34,409 bases of DNA from CAVVAY01 sp963746465 (GTDB taxonomy: Bacteria; Actinomycetota; Actinomycetes; JACCUZ01), in the NCBI GenBank assembly GCA_963746465.1, contig CAVVAY010000003.1:1-34409 (forward strand). The letters are read 5' to 3'. A program made the translations under genes and the position numbers. Shown here piece by piece: positions 7,886 through 15,954 of this stretch. Every line of letters starts with the position of its first letter. The stretch's first letter is position 1. The notes under the pieces were generated by a model. That model did no database searches. It saw only the letters and a program-made list of their open reading frames with translations, and had not been told where the DNA came from.

Positions 7886-8826
7886 CCACCGCCCCGTCCG
7901 GCGCCCTGCTGCCGCTGGTGCGCGGACTGATGTCGGCCGTCCCGTCCGCGATACCGCGGCGGCAGCGCCGTCTGGCGGGCCGCCGCGCCCGCGTCGACGG
8001 CATCGACTTCACCATGCCGGTGAACTCCGAGCAGACCCCGGCCCTGATGGCCGCGTTCCCGGTCGACGGCGACGCGGCTGCCCGGCTGCTGCCCGGCGAC
8101 GAGCTGCACCCCGTCCGGCTGCCGGGCGGCCGAGGGCTCCTCGTCGTCACCGTCGTGAACTACGAGGTCACCGACATCGGGCGGTACGTCGAGTACTCCC
8201 TAGCGATCGCCTGCACCTTCGGCGCCCGGCCCGCACCGCCGCTGCTGCCCGGCCTCCTGCGCGGCCACTACGGCACCGGTCAGTACGTGGTGGACCTGCC
8301 GGTGAGCAGCGAGATCTCGGTCAAGGGCGGCAAGGGCATCTGGGGCATGCCCAAGCACCAGGCCAACCTCGACTTCGTCATCACCCCGACGACGGTGTCC
8401 AGCCAGTACGACGTCGACGGCCAGCTCGGCGCCCGCATCGAGATCGACCGGCCGCCGCCGACCGCACTGCCGCTCGACGTCGGCGCCGCCAACTACTGCG
8501 TCTTCCGCGGCATGGTGATGCGGTCCTCCATCTATTTCCAGGGAGCCGCCGACGTCGCTCTCGGCCGCAGGGCGCGGGCTCGCCTCGACCTCGGCGACGC
8601 GCCGCAGGTCGCCCCGCTGCGTGACCTCGGGATGGACCCCGACCCGGTGTTCACCGCCTTCCTGCCCTCGACCCGCGGGGTGCTCGACGACCACTTCGAG
8701 TGCTGGTTCCTCACCTCGGACCAGCCGGGCAGCGTGCGCTCCGAGGGACTGGACTCCGTGGTCGACCTCGGGCTCTCCGAGCAGTGGCTGGACCCGCCCA
8801 AGGTGCGGGTCGGAGGTGGCCGGTGA
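7882..8826 (+). CDS. Acetoacetate-decarboxylase-family protein, 314 aa
   Basis: The central part carries the family's core: strands around YEVTDIGRYVEYSLAIAC (94-111), then EISVKGGKGIWGMPKHQA (144-161), which matches the conserved block of ADC-like proteins. In true acetoacetate decarboxylase a lysine pair follows the proline; here it is PKH, with Lys158 kept and the next Lys replaced by His. Decarboxylase activity is therefore uncertain and a binding or hydrolase-like role is possible. The ATG overlaps the alpha/beta-hydrolase stop (ATGA) and follows GAGGAGCTGGCGAG. No membrane segment is evident. It belongs to the same transcript as the GMC enzyme. Confidence 0.75.
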   Translation: MTTAPSGALLPLVRGLMSAVPSAIPRRQRRLAGRRARVDGIDFTMPVNSEQTPALMAAFPVDGDAAARLLPGDELHPVRLPGGRGLLVVTVVNYEVTDIGRYVEYSLAIACTFGARPAPPLLPGLLRGHYGTGQYVVDLPVSSEISVKGGKGIWGMPKHQANLDFVITPTTVSSQYDVDGQLGARIEIDRPPPTALPLDVGAANYCVFRGMVMRSSIYFQGAADVALGRRARARLDLGDAPQVAPLRDLGMDPDPVFTAFLPSTRGVLDDHFECWFLTSDQPGSVRSEGLDSVVDLGLSEQWLDPPKVRVGGGR

Positions 8827-9308
8827 AGGGCACCCTGCTGGTCGTCAACGCCGTCTACTTCCTCTTCGGCGCGTCGATGTACATGGGCACGATGTGGGTG
8901 CTGCGGTTCTTCCTCTATCCCACCTGGCGGGTGCTGACGCCTGACAATGTTGGCCAGCACTTCGGCGTGCCGACGATCCTGGCAACCAAGTTCTTCACCG
9001 TCGTGGTCCCGCCGATGTTCCTGTCCGGCATCGTGCTGGTCGTCAGCGAGTGGGGCGACCCGCTGGTCTGGGTGTGCGCCGTCTGCCTCGTCGGCATCGT
9101 GCTGCTGACCTACGTGGGCCAGGGGATCATCATCCCGGTCAACAAGAAGATCCGCGGCGGGGAGTACGACGGTCCGGCCGGCCTCACGCCGCTGCTGCTG
9201 CGCTGGATGCAGCTGAACAACATCCGGTTCGTGGCCTCCACCATCACCTGGGCTGCGATCGTCTGGTACCTCGTGGCCAAGGGCGACCTGCACGAGGCGC
9301 TGGGATGA
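8823..9308 (+). CDS. Small four-helix membrane protein (DUF1772-like), 161 aa
   Basis: Starts with GTG at 8823, overlapping the ADC-like stop as GTGA, with GGAGG a few nt upstream. Four hydrophobic segments are seen: residues ~3-22, ~50-73, ~78-97 and ~138-157. Between the third and fourth lies PVNKKIRGGEYDG...LRWMQLNNIRF, which recalls the conserved loop of DUF1772 (anthrone-oxygenase-like) membrane proteins; I am not certain of that match. No catalytic motif can be named. Its position suggests a membrane partner for the neighbouring enzymes. Confidence 0.7.
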   Translation: MKGTLLVVNAVYFLFGASMYMGTMWVLRFFLYPTWRVLTPDNVGQHFGVPTILATKFFTVVVPPMFLSGIVLVVSEWGDPLVWVCAVCLVGIVLLTYVGQGIIIPVNKKIRGGEYDGPAGLTPLLLRWMQLNNIRFVASTITWAAIVWYLVAKGDLHEALG

Positions 9309-9733
9309 CTCCTGTCGAGCGCCTGCTTGCCGACCCGCTGCGTGGGGTCGTCGCGGCGATCAGCGCGTTGACCGTGCTCTCCGGCCTGGGTCAGCTGGTG
9401 CTGCCGGGCACGGTGCTCGACCTGCTGGGAGCCGACTCGACGCCCACAACCCGGCACTTCTTCGCCATCGTCGGCATGTTCATGGCTGTCGTCGGTGCGG
9501 TGACCCTGCAGGCCCTGCTGTCCGAGCCGTCACCGCCGTACGTCGTGCTCTGGTGCGCGGTGCAGAAGCTCGGCGCGTTCGCGGCGGTGTCGGTCGGGGT
9601 GGCGCGCGACCTGTTCGGCTCGGTGGCCATGGTCGTCGCCGTCTTCGACCTGCTCACGGCGGTGCTGGCGGCCGCGCTGTGGCATCGGCTGCGCCGGACC
9701 ACCGCCGTGGGCCGGGAGCGGGTGCCGGCGTGA
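9305..9733 (+). CDS. Small membrane protein of unknown function, 142 aa
   Basis: Not recognised. Hydrophobic stretches at about residues 15-42, 50-72, 80-98 and 100-126 suggest four membrane helices, with a short Arg-rich C-terminus. The ATG overlaps the previous stop (ATGA), though the ribosome site is weak, so translation probably depends on coupling. It lies between another small membrane protein and a patatin-like lipase in the same operon. Confidence 0.7.
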   Translation: MTPVERLLADPLRGVVAAISALTVLSGLGQLVLPGTVLDLLGADSTPTTRHFFAIVGMFMAVVGAVTLQALLSEPSPPYVVLWCAVQKLGAFAAVSVGVARDLFGSVAMVVAVFDLLTAVLAAALWHRLRRTTAVGRERVPA

Positions 9734-11076
9734 GGCGCGCTCTGGTGCTGGCCGGCGGGGGGATGCGGGTCGCCTGGCAGACCGGTGTCGTGCAGGCCCT
9801 GACCGAGCACGGGCTGGAGTTCCAGCATGTCGACGGGACCTCCGGTGGGATCATGACCACCGGGATGCTGCTGTCCGGGCAGCAGCCCAGCGAGATGGCC
9901 CGCCGCTGGTGCGACCTCGAGGTCCGCGACTTCAGCTCCCCGCTGCCGGTGCGCGACTACCTTCGCGGGCCGTGGGCGCTGCCCGCTCTGGGTGACGCCG
10001 ACGGTGTGGTGCACAAGGTCTTCCCGCACCTCGGGATCGACTGCGAGGCGATCCGGGCGTCGACGGTGGAGGGGACCTTCAACGTCGTCGACTTCGTGAC
10101 CAAGACCTGTGTCGCGGTGCCGCACACCGACGTCGACGACGAGCTGCTGGCGGCGGGGATGTCGCTGCCCCTGGTGATGGCGCCGTTGAAGCGCGGTGAC
10201 CGGGTGTGGACCGACGCGGTCTGGGTCAAGGACGCGAACGTCACCGAGGCGCTGCGCCGGGGCGCCGACGAGGTGTGGCTGGTGTGGTGCATCGGCAACT
10301 CGCCGTACTGGGGCGACGGCCCGCTGGAGCAGTACGTGCACATGATCGAGATGAGCGCGAACGGCGCGTTGTTCGCCGAGCTGGACGCAGCAGCGACCGC
10401 CGGCCGGTCGTTCCGGCTGCACGTGGTGCGACCACGACACCCGCTGCCGCTGGACAGCGAGCTGTACGCCGGCCGGATCAGCACCGACACGCTCGTGGCG
10501 TGGGGCTATCGCGATGCCTGGGACTACCTGGACCGGGCCGATCCGGAAGGCGTCGCGCACGACGCGTCGTGCACGGCGATGACCGAGCCGCCGGTGGGCG
10601 TCCGTCTCACCGAACGGCTGCGCGGCCGGCTGGGCCACGAGGACCTGACACTCCAGGTCACCGCGGAGCTCGGCCTGGACGATCACCCGGCGGCCGTGCC
10701 CGCGCGGGTGGTCGGGCACATCGACCACGCGCCGTGGGGCGGTCGGGTGCTGCTGGCCGACGGCCGCCTCGAGGTCGACGGGTCGGCGGTCGTCTACCGG
10801 GCCCGGGCCCGGGTGGCCGGGCAGTGGGTCGACGTCGAGGCGGCGCGCGACCTCGCCGACGACGACGGCCTGGACGCCTGGGCCGACGCCACCACGGTCG
10901 CGTTCCGGGCCAGCAGCGGCGAGGCCGCGACGCTGCGGCTCGGCCCGTTGGACGCGGCCCGGGCGCTCGCCTCGGCCGAACCGGTCGGTGCGCACGGCGG
11001 CCTCGACCGGGCCGGCGCGCTGGCCCGGCTGGGCCGCACCGGCATTCGACGCGTTCTCACGACGTACGCCAGATGA
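9730..11076 (+). CDS. Patatin-like acyl hydrolase with operon-specific C-terminal module, 448 aa
   Basis: A Ser-Asp-dyad lipase or phospholipase of the patatin family. LVLAGGGMRVAW at the N-terminus is the glycine-rich oxyanion loop, and GTSGG contains nucleophile Ser38. Asp162 in TDAVWVKDANV stands where patatins have the DG[GA] motif; the glycines are lost but the acid is kept. Residues 293-400 are a separate domain clearly like the one at the end of the GMC enzyme of this operon: the segments at 378-397 here and 719-738 there match at about 10 of 20 positions around a D-GLD-W-D-T core. GTG at 9730 overlaps the preceding stop (GTGA) after GGGAGCGGG; the frame is open upstream but lies inside the neighbour. 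No signal peptide. Confidence 0.85.
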   Translation: MRRALVLAGGGMRVAWQTGVVQALTEHGLEFQHVDGTSGGIMTTGMLLSGQQPSEMARRWCDLEVRDFSSPLPVRDYLRGPWALPALGDADGVVHKVFPHLGIDCEAIRASTVEGTFNVVDFVTKTCVAVPHTDVDDELLAAGMSLPLVMAPLKRGDRVWTDAVWVKDANVTEALRRGADEVWLVWCIGNSPYWGDGPLEQYVHMIEMSANGALFAELDAAATAGRSFRLHVVRPRHPLPLDSELYAGRISTDTLVAWGYRDAWDYLDRADPEGVAHDASCTAMTEPPVGVRLTERLRGRLGHEDLTLQVTAELGLDDHPAAVPARVVGHIDHAPWGGRVLLADGRLEVDGSAVVYRARARVAGQWVDVEAARDLADDDGLDAWADATTVAFRASSGEAATLRLGPLDAARALASAEPVGAHGGLDRAGALARLGRTGIRRVLTTYAR

Positions 11077-11093
11077 AAGGGATGGGGACGGCG

Positions 11094-12347
11094 ATGACTG
11101 AGCGACCCCGCAAGAAGAAGGTCCGGGTCCACACCGTCGCGGTGGGCGTGCAGGTGCTGGAGACGCGGCTCGACGTCGCGATCGCCCAGGGGCTCGGGCC
11201 CGACCAGCGCGCTGCCGCCGACGGTGTACGGCGACTGCTGCGCCGGGCCGAGGACGCGGCGTACGGGGTAGACCCGTCGCCCGGGCCGCTCACCCGGTGG
11301 TGGGGCGGTGCCCTGGTCGAGGCCGGCTACCAGAACCTGCACGCCGCCCGCGCCCAGATGATCGACGTGTACGACGACGCGGAGATCGAGGCCGAGATCC
11401 CGGCCGCGGTGGCGCGGTCGCAGCAGACGTTGCACCGCGACGACCCGCGACGCCTGGTGATCGACTTCTTGCGCAGCCAGGCGATCGCCCGCCAGCGGGC
11501 GTTCCTCCGCAGAGCGATCGAGGACGCCTATGACGCGCTCGACCGGCAGCACGAACGGCTGCGCAGCTTCCGCAACATCATCCTGCTGCTGGCCCTGTGC
11601 ATCGCGGTGCTCGTCGGGGCCACCATCGCCGTGGTGTGGACGAACCCGGCGTTCATGCCGCTGTGCTTCGACGCCGACGGCCTCGGCGCCGACGGGAACG
11701 CGCTGCTGAACTGCCCGACCGGAGAAGGCTTCTCGTTCCCGCAGGGCAACGACATCGTCGTGGTCTCGCTGCTCGGCCTGCTCGGTGGCGCGCTCGCGGC
11801 GGCCATGTCGATCAGGAACCTGCGCGGCACCTCGACGCCGTACGACGTGCCGGTGGCGCTCGCCCTGCTGAAGGTGCCCCTCGGTGCCTTCACGGCGATC
11901 GTCGGCCTGGTCGCGATCCAGGGCAAGTTCGTCCCCGGCCTGTCCGCGCTGGACTCGCAGCAGCAGATCCTGGCGTACGCGCTGGTCCTCGGTTACGCCC
12001 AGCAGGTGTTCACCTACTCGCTGGACCGCAAGGCGCAGACCCTGCTCGACGGTCTGCCGGCGAAGGATGCCTCGACACCGCCACCCGGCGGGGGAACGCT
12101 GGTCGCGCAGACGGTAGAGGCCCAGGCGACGAGCCGCAGCGACATCGCGGTGGTGCCGCCGCAGTTCGCCCCCCCTCTGGCCCCCAACGGCACCTCGAAC
12201 GGGGACGTACCGCGAGCGTCGCAGACCATCGACCTCCCGCAGAGCGAGCCGGAATTCCAGCCGCCTCCACCGGTGGACGACGACGACGCGGTCCAGGACG
12301 ACGGTCGGATGACGATGCCGAACGTCCCGGCCGGGGACCACCGCTGA
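11094..12347 (+). CDS. Four-helix membrane protein with charged N-domain and Pro/Asp-rich tail, 417 aa
   Basis: Not recognised. The first ~155 residues are soluble, helical and Arg/Gln rich, with coiled-coil character near FLRRAIEDAYDALDRQHERL. Hydrophobic segments follow (IILLLALCIAVLVGATIAVVW, IVVVSLLGLLGGALAAA, ALLKVPLGAFTAIVGLVAI, ILAYALVLGYAQQVF), then a ~100-residue disordered tail rich in Pro, Thr and Asp. The ATG at 11094 follows GGGGACGGCG; an in-frame ATG at 11073 overlaps the patatin stop as ATGA but has no ribosome site, so it may serve only for coupling. The layout suggests a membrane scaffold. Confidence 0.72.
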   Translation: MTERPRKKKVRVHTVAVGVQVLETRLDVAIAQGLGPDQRAAADGVRRLLRRAEDAAYGVDPSPGPLTRWWGGALVEAGYQNLHAARAQMIDVYDDAEIEAEIPAAVARSQQTLHRDDPRRLVIDFLRSQAIARQRAFLRRAIEDAYDALDRQHERLRSFRNIILLLALCIAVLVGATIAVVWTNPAFMPLCFDADGLGADGNALLNCPTGEGFSFPQGNDIVVVSLLGLLGGALAAAMSIRNLRGTSTPYDVPVALALLKVPLGAFTAIVGLVAIQGKFVPGLSALDSQQQILAYALVLGYAQQVFTYSLDRKAQTLLDGLPAKDASTPPPGGGTLVAQTVEAQATSRSDIAVVPPQFAPPLAPNGTSNGDVPRASQTIDLPQSEPEFQPPPPVDDDDAVQDDGRMTMPNVPAGDHR

Positions 12348-13015
12348 TGCGCACCTACGGCCAAGCAAAGGAGTTCGCCAAGCAGCAGCATCGCAGCGGC
12401 ACCTCGGGCTGGCTGAACCTGTGTCAGATGTTCTCCCGGCAGTGCGTCGGCGCGGCACCGTTCGGGGCGTCCGCTCGCGAGGCGTTCAACAGCACCGACG
12501 CGAAGCACCGGCACAAGTCCACGCCGCCTCCCCCGGGGTCCATCGCGTACTACGGCTTCGCCGACCACGGCGCGGGCCACGCGGTCTTCGCCGTCAACGG
12601 CGGGTTCGTCTGGTCCAACGACATCCTCCGGCGGGGCCGCATCGACCGGGTGCGGTGGAACGTGTTCGAGAACAAGTGGAACCTGCCGTTCCGGGGCTGG
12701 ATCGATGCCTGCCCGACCGGCGAGCTCCCGGTGCAGTTGGACGAAGACGGGCCGCGGTACCGGCAGGGCAAGCGGGTCTACAGCAGCAAGATGCGCCTCG
12801 ACCAGGACGACTCCGACAGCGTCTGGAACCTGCAGGTGGCGCTGATCGCTCGCGGCTTCGAGTTCGAGGAGGGCCCGACCGGCTACTACGGCAACCACAC
12901 CCGCCGCTGCGTCGCCACCTTCCAGCGTCGGCACGACTGGACGGGGAACGGCGCCGACGGGCTCGCCGGCCCGCTGACGATCGACAAGCTGGGACTCGTC
13001 TGGGTCGAGGGATGA
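12347..13015 (+). CDS. CHAP/lysin-like domain plus peptidoglycan-binding domain, 222 aa
   Basis: Residues ~15-115 resemble the catalytic part of actinobacterial endolysins: an N-terminal Cys26 in WLNLCQMF, PPPGSIAYYG at 61-70, and His78 in GAGHAVFAVNGGFVWSND. Cys and His are the residues expected for a papain-fold amidase or peptidase. Residues ~150-222 form a peptidoglycan-binding_1 repeat (DSVWNLQVALIARGF, then TRRCVATFQRRHDW and GLAGPLTIDKLGL). No signal peptide or membrane segment is present, so cell-wall access is not explained. Start ATG overlaps the previous stop (TGATG). It could be a wall-targeted hydrolase or only a binding module. Confidence 0.75.
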   Translation: MRTYGQAKEFAKQQHRSGTSGWLNLCQMFSRQCVGAAPFGASAREAFNSTDAKHRHKSTPPPPGSIAYYGFADHGAGHAVFAVNGGFVWSNDILRRGRIDRVRWNVFENKWNLPFRGWIDACPTGELPVQLDEDGPRYRQGKRVYSSKMRLDQDDSDSVWNLQVALIARGFEFEEGPTGYYGNHTRRCVATFQRRHDWTGNGADGLAGPLTIDKLGLVWVEG

Positions 13016-13581
13016 GCGTCGTCGACGTGCGCGAGCCCGCCCGTGGCGACCTCGACGAGCTGCGCACCTCGGCCCGCGGCTGGCACGGCGTGCAGCTCGC
13101 CGTGCTCGGGTTCATCGGGCTCTGCGGCGCCCTGCAGAGCGGTGCCGACAGCGGCGAGCCGGACTGGCTCGAGCAGCTCGCCGCGGTGCTGGTGCTGGCT
13201 GCCCTGGCGGTCGCCTGCCTGGCCACCGTGCTGGTCGCCGGCGCGGCCTGGCCGGTCAACGGCTGGCGGCACCCGTCGGCGCGGGACGACGGCGCCGTCG
13301 AGGCGGAGGTCCGCCGGGACAGCCGTCACCTGCGCACCGGCATCGTGCTGACGTTCGTCGCCGTCGGCCTCGTCGCGCTGGGCACCAGCTCGTCGTGGTG
13401 GCCGACGAAGGCGTCCGACGGCGGCGGGCTGGTCGAGCTCTCCACCGCGCAGGGCACCATCTGCGGCACCCTCCTCGGGTCGGAGGACGGCGGCCTGGCC
13501 GTGGAGGTCAGCGGCCAGCGGGTCGTGGTGCCGATGGAACAGCTGGCCGGGCTGCGACCGGCGACGAGCTGTTCGGGCTAG
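13012..13581 (+). CDS. Membrane protein of unknown function, last gene of the operon, 189 aa
   Basis: Not recognised. Three hydrophobic segments are visible (LAVLGFIGLCGAL, AAVLVLAALAVACLATVLVAGAAW, GIVLTFVAVGLVALGTS), followed by a ~65-residue C-terminal part with a small beta-rich look (LVELSTAQGTICGTLLGS, GLAVEVSGQRVVVPMEQL) that might lie outside the membrane. ATG overlaps the previous stop (ATGA). Its stop is 15 bp from the stop of the converging aldehyde dehydrogenase gene, which marks the operon end. Confidence 0.72.
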   Translation: MSVVDVREPARGDLDELRTSARGWHGVQLAVLGFIGLCGALQSGADSGEPDWLEQLAAVLVLAALAVACLATVLVAGAAWPVNGWRHPSARDDGAVEAEVRRDSRHLRTGIVLTFVAVGLVALGTSSSWWPTKASDGGGLVELSTAQGTICGTLLGSEDGGLAVEVSGQRVVVPMEQLAGLRPATSCSG

Positions 13582-13596
13582 ACCCTGGCTGCCGGC

Positions 13597-15078
13597 TCAG
13601 GCCGGGCGGATGCCGACGTACCGGGTCTCGAGGTACTCCTCGATGCCCTCCCGACCGCCTTCCCGGCCGAAGCCGGAGTGCTTGACCCCGCCGAACGGGG
13701 CCGCCGGGTTGGACACCACACCCTGGTTGATGCCGACCATCCCGGTGTCGAGCTGCTCGGCCAGGCTGAGCATCGTCGAGAGGTCCCGGGTGAAGGCGTA
13801 GGCGACCAGGCCGTACTCGGTGTCGTTGGCCTTGCGGACGGCCTCCTCGGTGCTGCCGAAGGTCGTGACCGGCGCGACCGGACCGAAGATCTCCTCGCGC
13901 AGCATCTCGGCGTCGTCCGGGACGTCGGACAGCACCGTCGGCGCGTAGAACCAGCCGCGGTCACCGACTGGCTCCGCGCCGGTCAGGACCTTCGCCCCGC
14001 CGTCCACCGCGCCCTGCACCAGCTCGGCGACCTTGTCCCGCGACGTCTCGTCGACCAGCGGGCCCACCTGCACGCCGTCCTCGGTGCCGCGGCCGACCCG
14101 CAGCGCGGCCATCCGGTCGGCCATCCGCTGGGCGAACTCGTCGGCCACGCTCTCGTGCACGATGAACCGGTTCGCGGCCGTGCAGGCCTCGCCCATGTTG
14201 CGCATCTTCGCGAGCATGGCGCCGTCGACCGCGGCGTCCAGGTCGGCGTCGGCCATCACCAGGAACGGTGCGTTGCCGCCGAGCTCCATCGACACCCGGA
14301 GCAGCTGCTCGGCCGACTGCTCGACCAGTCGGCGGCCGACCGCTGTGGACCCGGTGAAGGTCAGCTTGCGCAGTCGCGGGTCGCGGATCAGCGGCTCCAT
14401 CACCTTGCCGCTGCTGCTGGTGGTCACCACGCTGAGCACGCCCTCCGGCAGCCCGGCCTCCCGGAGCAGGTCGGCCAGCGCGTACATCGACAGCGGGGTC
14501 TGAGCAGCGGGCTTGACGACCATCGTGCAGCCGGCGGCGACCGCGGGGCCGATCTTGCGGGTGCCCATCGCCAGCGGGAAGTTCCACGGCGTGATCATCA
14601 GCGCCGGCCCGACCGGGCGCTTCATCGTCATCAGCCGGGTTGCGCCGTCCGGTGAGGTGGCCCACTGCCCGGAGATCCGCACCGCCTCCTCGCTGAACCA
14701 GCGGAAGAACTCCGCCGCGTAGGCGACCTCCCCCCGCGACTCGGCCAGCGGCTTGCCCATCTCCAGGGTCATCAGCAAGGCGAGGTCGTCGGCCCGCGCG
14801 GTCATCAGCTCGAAGGCCCTGCGCAGGATCTCGCCGCGCTCACGGGGAGCGGTCGCGGCCCAGGACTCCTGGGTGGCGACCGCGGTGTCCAGCGCCAGCC
14901 GGCCGTCCTCGACCGAGGCGTCGGCCACCTCCGCCAGCGTCTCGCCGGTCGACGGATCGTCGACCGGAAGCACGGCACTGCCGGTCGCCGGGCGGCTCGT
15001 GCCGCCGATCCACAAGCCGGTCGGGACGGCTCCGACGACGGCTTCCTCATGTGCGGTGGACGACGAGGTGACAGTCAT
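13597..15078 (-). CDS. NAD(P)-dependent aldehyde dehydrogenase, succinate-semialdehyde type, 493 aa
   Basis: Oxidises an aldehyde to its acid. All family marks are present: the ITPWNFP cofactor loop, FTGSTAVG, MELGGNAPF with the general-base Glu, catalytic Cys299 in EACTAANR, EEIFGPV, and the C-terminal PFGGVKHSGFGREGG. Length and motif wording fit succinate-semialdehyde dehydrogenases (GabD type), but related aldehydes are possible. The gene stands alone on the minus strand, converging on the ten-gene operon, and no transaminase is next to it. An aldehyde from the GMC enzyme as substrate is a speculation only. Confidence 0.9.
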   Translation of the reverse strand: MTVTSSSTAHEEAVVGAVPTGLWIGGTSRPATGSAVLPVDDPSTGETLAEVADASVEDGRLALDTAVATQESWAATAPRERGEILRRAFELMTARADDLALLMTLEMGKPLAESRGEVAYAAEFFRWFSEEAVRISGQWATSPDGATRLMTMKRPVGPALMITPWNFPLAMGTRKIGPAVAAGCTMVVKPAAQTPLSMYALADLLREAGLPEGVLSVVTTSSSGKVMEPLIRDPRLRKLTFTGSTAVGRRLVEQSAEQLLRVSMELGGNAPFLVMADADLDAAVDGAMLAKMRNMGEACTAANRFIVHESVADEFAQRMADRMAALRVGRGTEDGVQVGPLVDETSRDKVAELVQGAVDGGAKVLTGAEPVGDRGWFYAPTVLSDVPDDAEMLREEIFGPVAPVTTFGSTEEAVRKANDTEYGLVAYAFTRDLSTMLSLAEQLDTGMVGINQGVVSNPAAPFGGVKHSGFGREGGREGIEEYLETRYVGIRPA

Positions 15079-15130
15079 GACCGCAAGGTACCCGGCGGTT
15101 CGAGCAGCGTCGACGGTCGGTCGACCAACA

Positions 15131-15907
15131 CTAGGACAGCAGGAGGCGCAGGCCGACGAGGTAGCCGGTGGCGACGACGAGGACCCGGAAGACGGTCGGG
15201 TGCAGGCGGCGTCCGAGGTGGGCGCCCAGCCAGCCGCCGACGACGGACCCGGCGGCGAGCAGCCCGATCACGGCCCAGTCCAACGGTGCGGCGACGACGA
15301 AGACCGCGGTCGCCGCCAGGTTGGCCGACACGATTGCGACGTTCTTCAACGCGTTCACCGTCTGCAGGTCCTCGTCCAGCCCGAAGGCCAGGAAGGCGAC
15401 GAGCATGACGCCTTGGCCCGCGCCGAAGTACCCGCCGTACACCCCGATCGCCGCCGACGTCGCAGCGAGCGCCTTCGGCAGGTCCTCGCCACGGGACGCC
15501 GGCACGACGCCCTGCCGGGTGGCCCTGCGCACCACCCAGGACGACACCAGCGGCTGCCCGGCGACCAGGGTGGCGGCCAGGATCACCAGCCACGGCACGA
15601 CGTGCTCGAAGGCGCCGGCCGGCGAGGCGAGCAGGATCCACGCCCCCAGCAGAGCACCAAGTGCGCTGGTCGCCGCGACCGCCCAGCCGAGCCGGCGCTT
15701 GCCCGCCAGCTCGCGGCGGTAGCCCCAGGTGCCGCTCAGGCCGCCGGGGACCAGCCCGACGTTGTTGCACACGTTCGCGACCAGGGGTGACAGGCCGGTC
15801 CCGAGCAGGACGGGGAAGCTGACGAGGGACCCGGCGCCGACCGCGGTGACCACCACGCCCGCGCCCAGGCCGGCGCCCAGGACGGCCAGCCCGTCGCCCA
15901 CCTCCAT
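15131..15907 (-). CDS. TauE/SafE-family membrane transporter, 258 aa
   Basis: A putative sulfite/organic anion exporter of the TauE/SafE family. The N-terminal hydrophobic segment with GAGVVVTAVGAGSLVSFPVLL and LVANVCNNVGLVPGG, then the repeated half with YGGYFGAGQGVMLVAFLAFG and NALKNVAIVSANLAA, is the family's internal duplication; seven to eight helices are expected. The ATG at 15907 is chosen because it gives the usual N-terminus; the frame remains open upstream into the divergent gene. It is divergent from a MatC-type carrier (76 bp apart). Confidence 0.85.
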   Translation of the reverse strand: MEVGDGLAVLGAGLGAGVVVTAVGAGSLVSFPVLLGTGLSPLVANVCNNVGLVPGGLSGTWGYRRELAGKRRLGWAVAATSALGALLGAWILLASPAGAFEHVVPWLVILAATLVAGQPLVSSWVVRRATRQGVVPASRGEDLPKALAATSAAIGVYGGYFGAGQGVMLVAFLAFGLDEDLQTVNALKNVAIVSANLAATAVFVVAAPLDWAVIGLLAAGSVVGGWLGAHLGRRLHPTVFRVLVVATGYLVGLRLLLS

Positions 15908-15940
15908 CCCGCGAGTGTATGGACTGGCGACAAAGGGCAC

Positions 15941-15954
15941 GTATCGTCTGATAC
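15941..15954. promoter_or_regulatory. GTATC-N4-GATAC palindrome between divergent transporter genes
   Basis: Perfect 5-bp arms GTATC (15941-15945) and GATAC (15950-15954) with GTCT between. It lies 33 bp from the TauE start and 29 bp from the MatC start, inside a 76-bp divergent promoter region, and is AT-rich compared with its surroundings. A GntR-type operator is a possible reading; a regulator gene is not adjacent. Confidence 0.4.

Noticed and set aside
9391..10995. 534-aa minus-strand frame opposite the patatin gene
   Set aside because: No recognisable domain; the plus strand carries the GGGMR and GTSGG motifs and the coupled start.
12347..13015. Prophage remnant suggested by the lysin-like protein
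   Set aside because: No holin, portal, terminase, capsid or integrase nearby, and the gene is coupled to chromosomal enzymes.
13582..13596. Hairpin terminator between converging genes
   Set aside because: Only a short CCGG/CCGG pairing inside 15 bp and no T-tract; too weak to claim.
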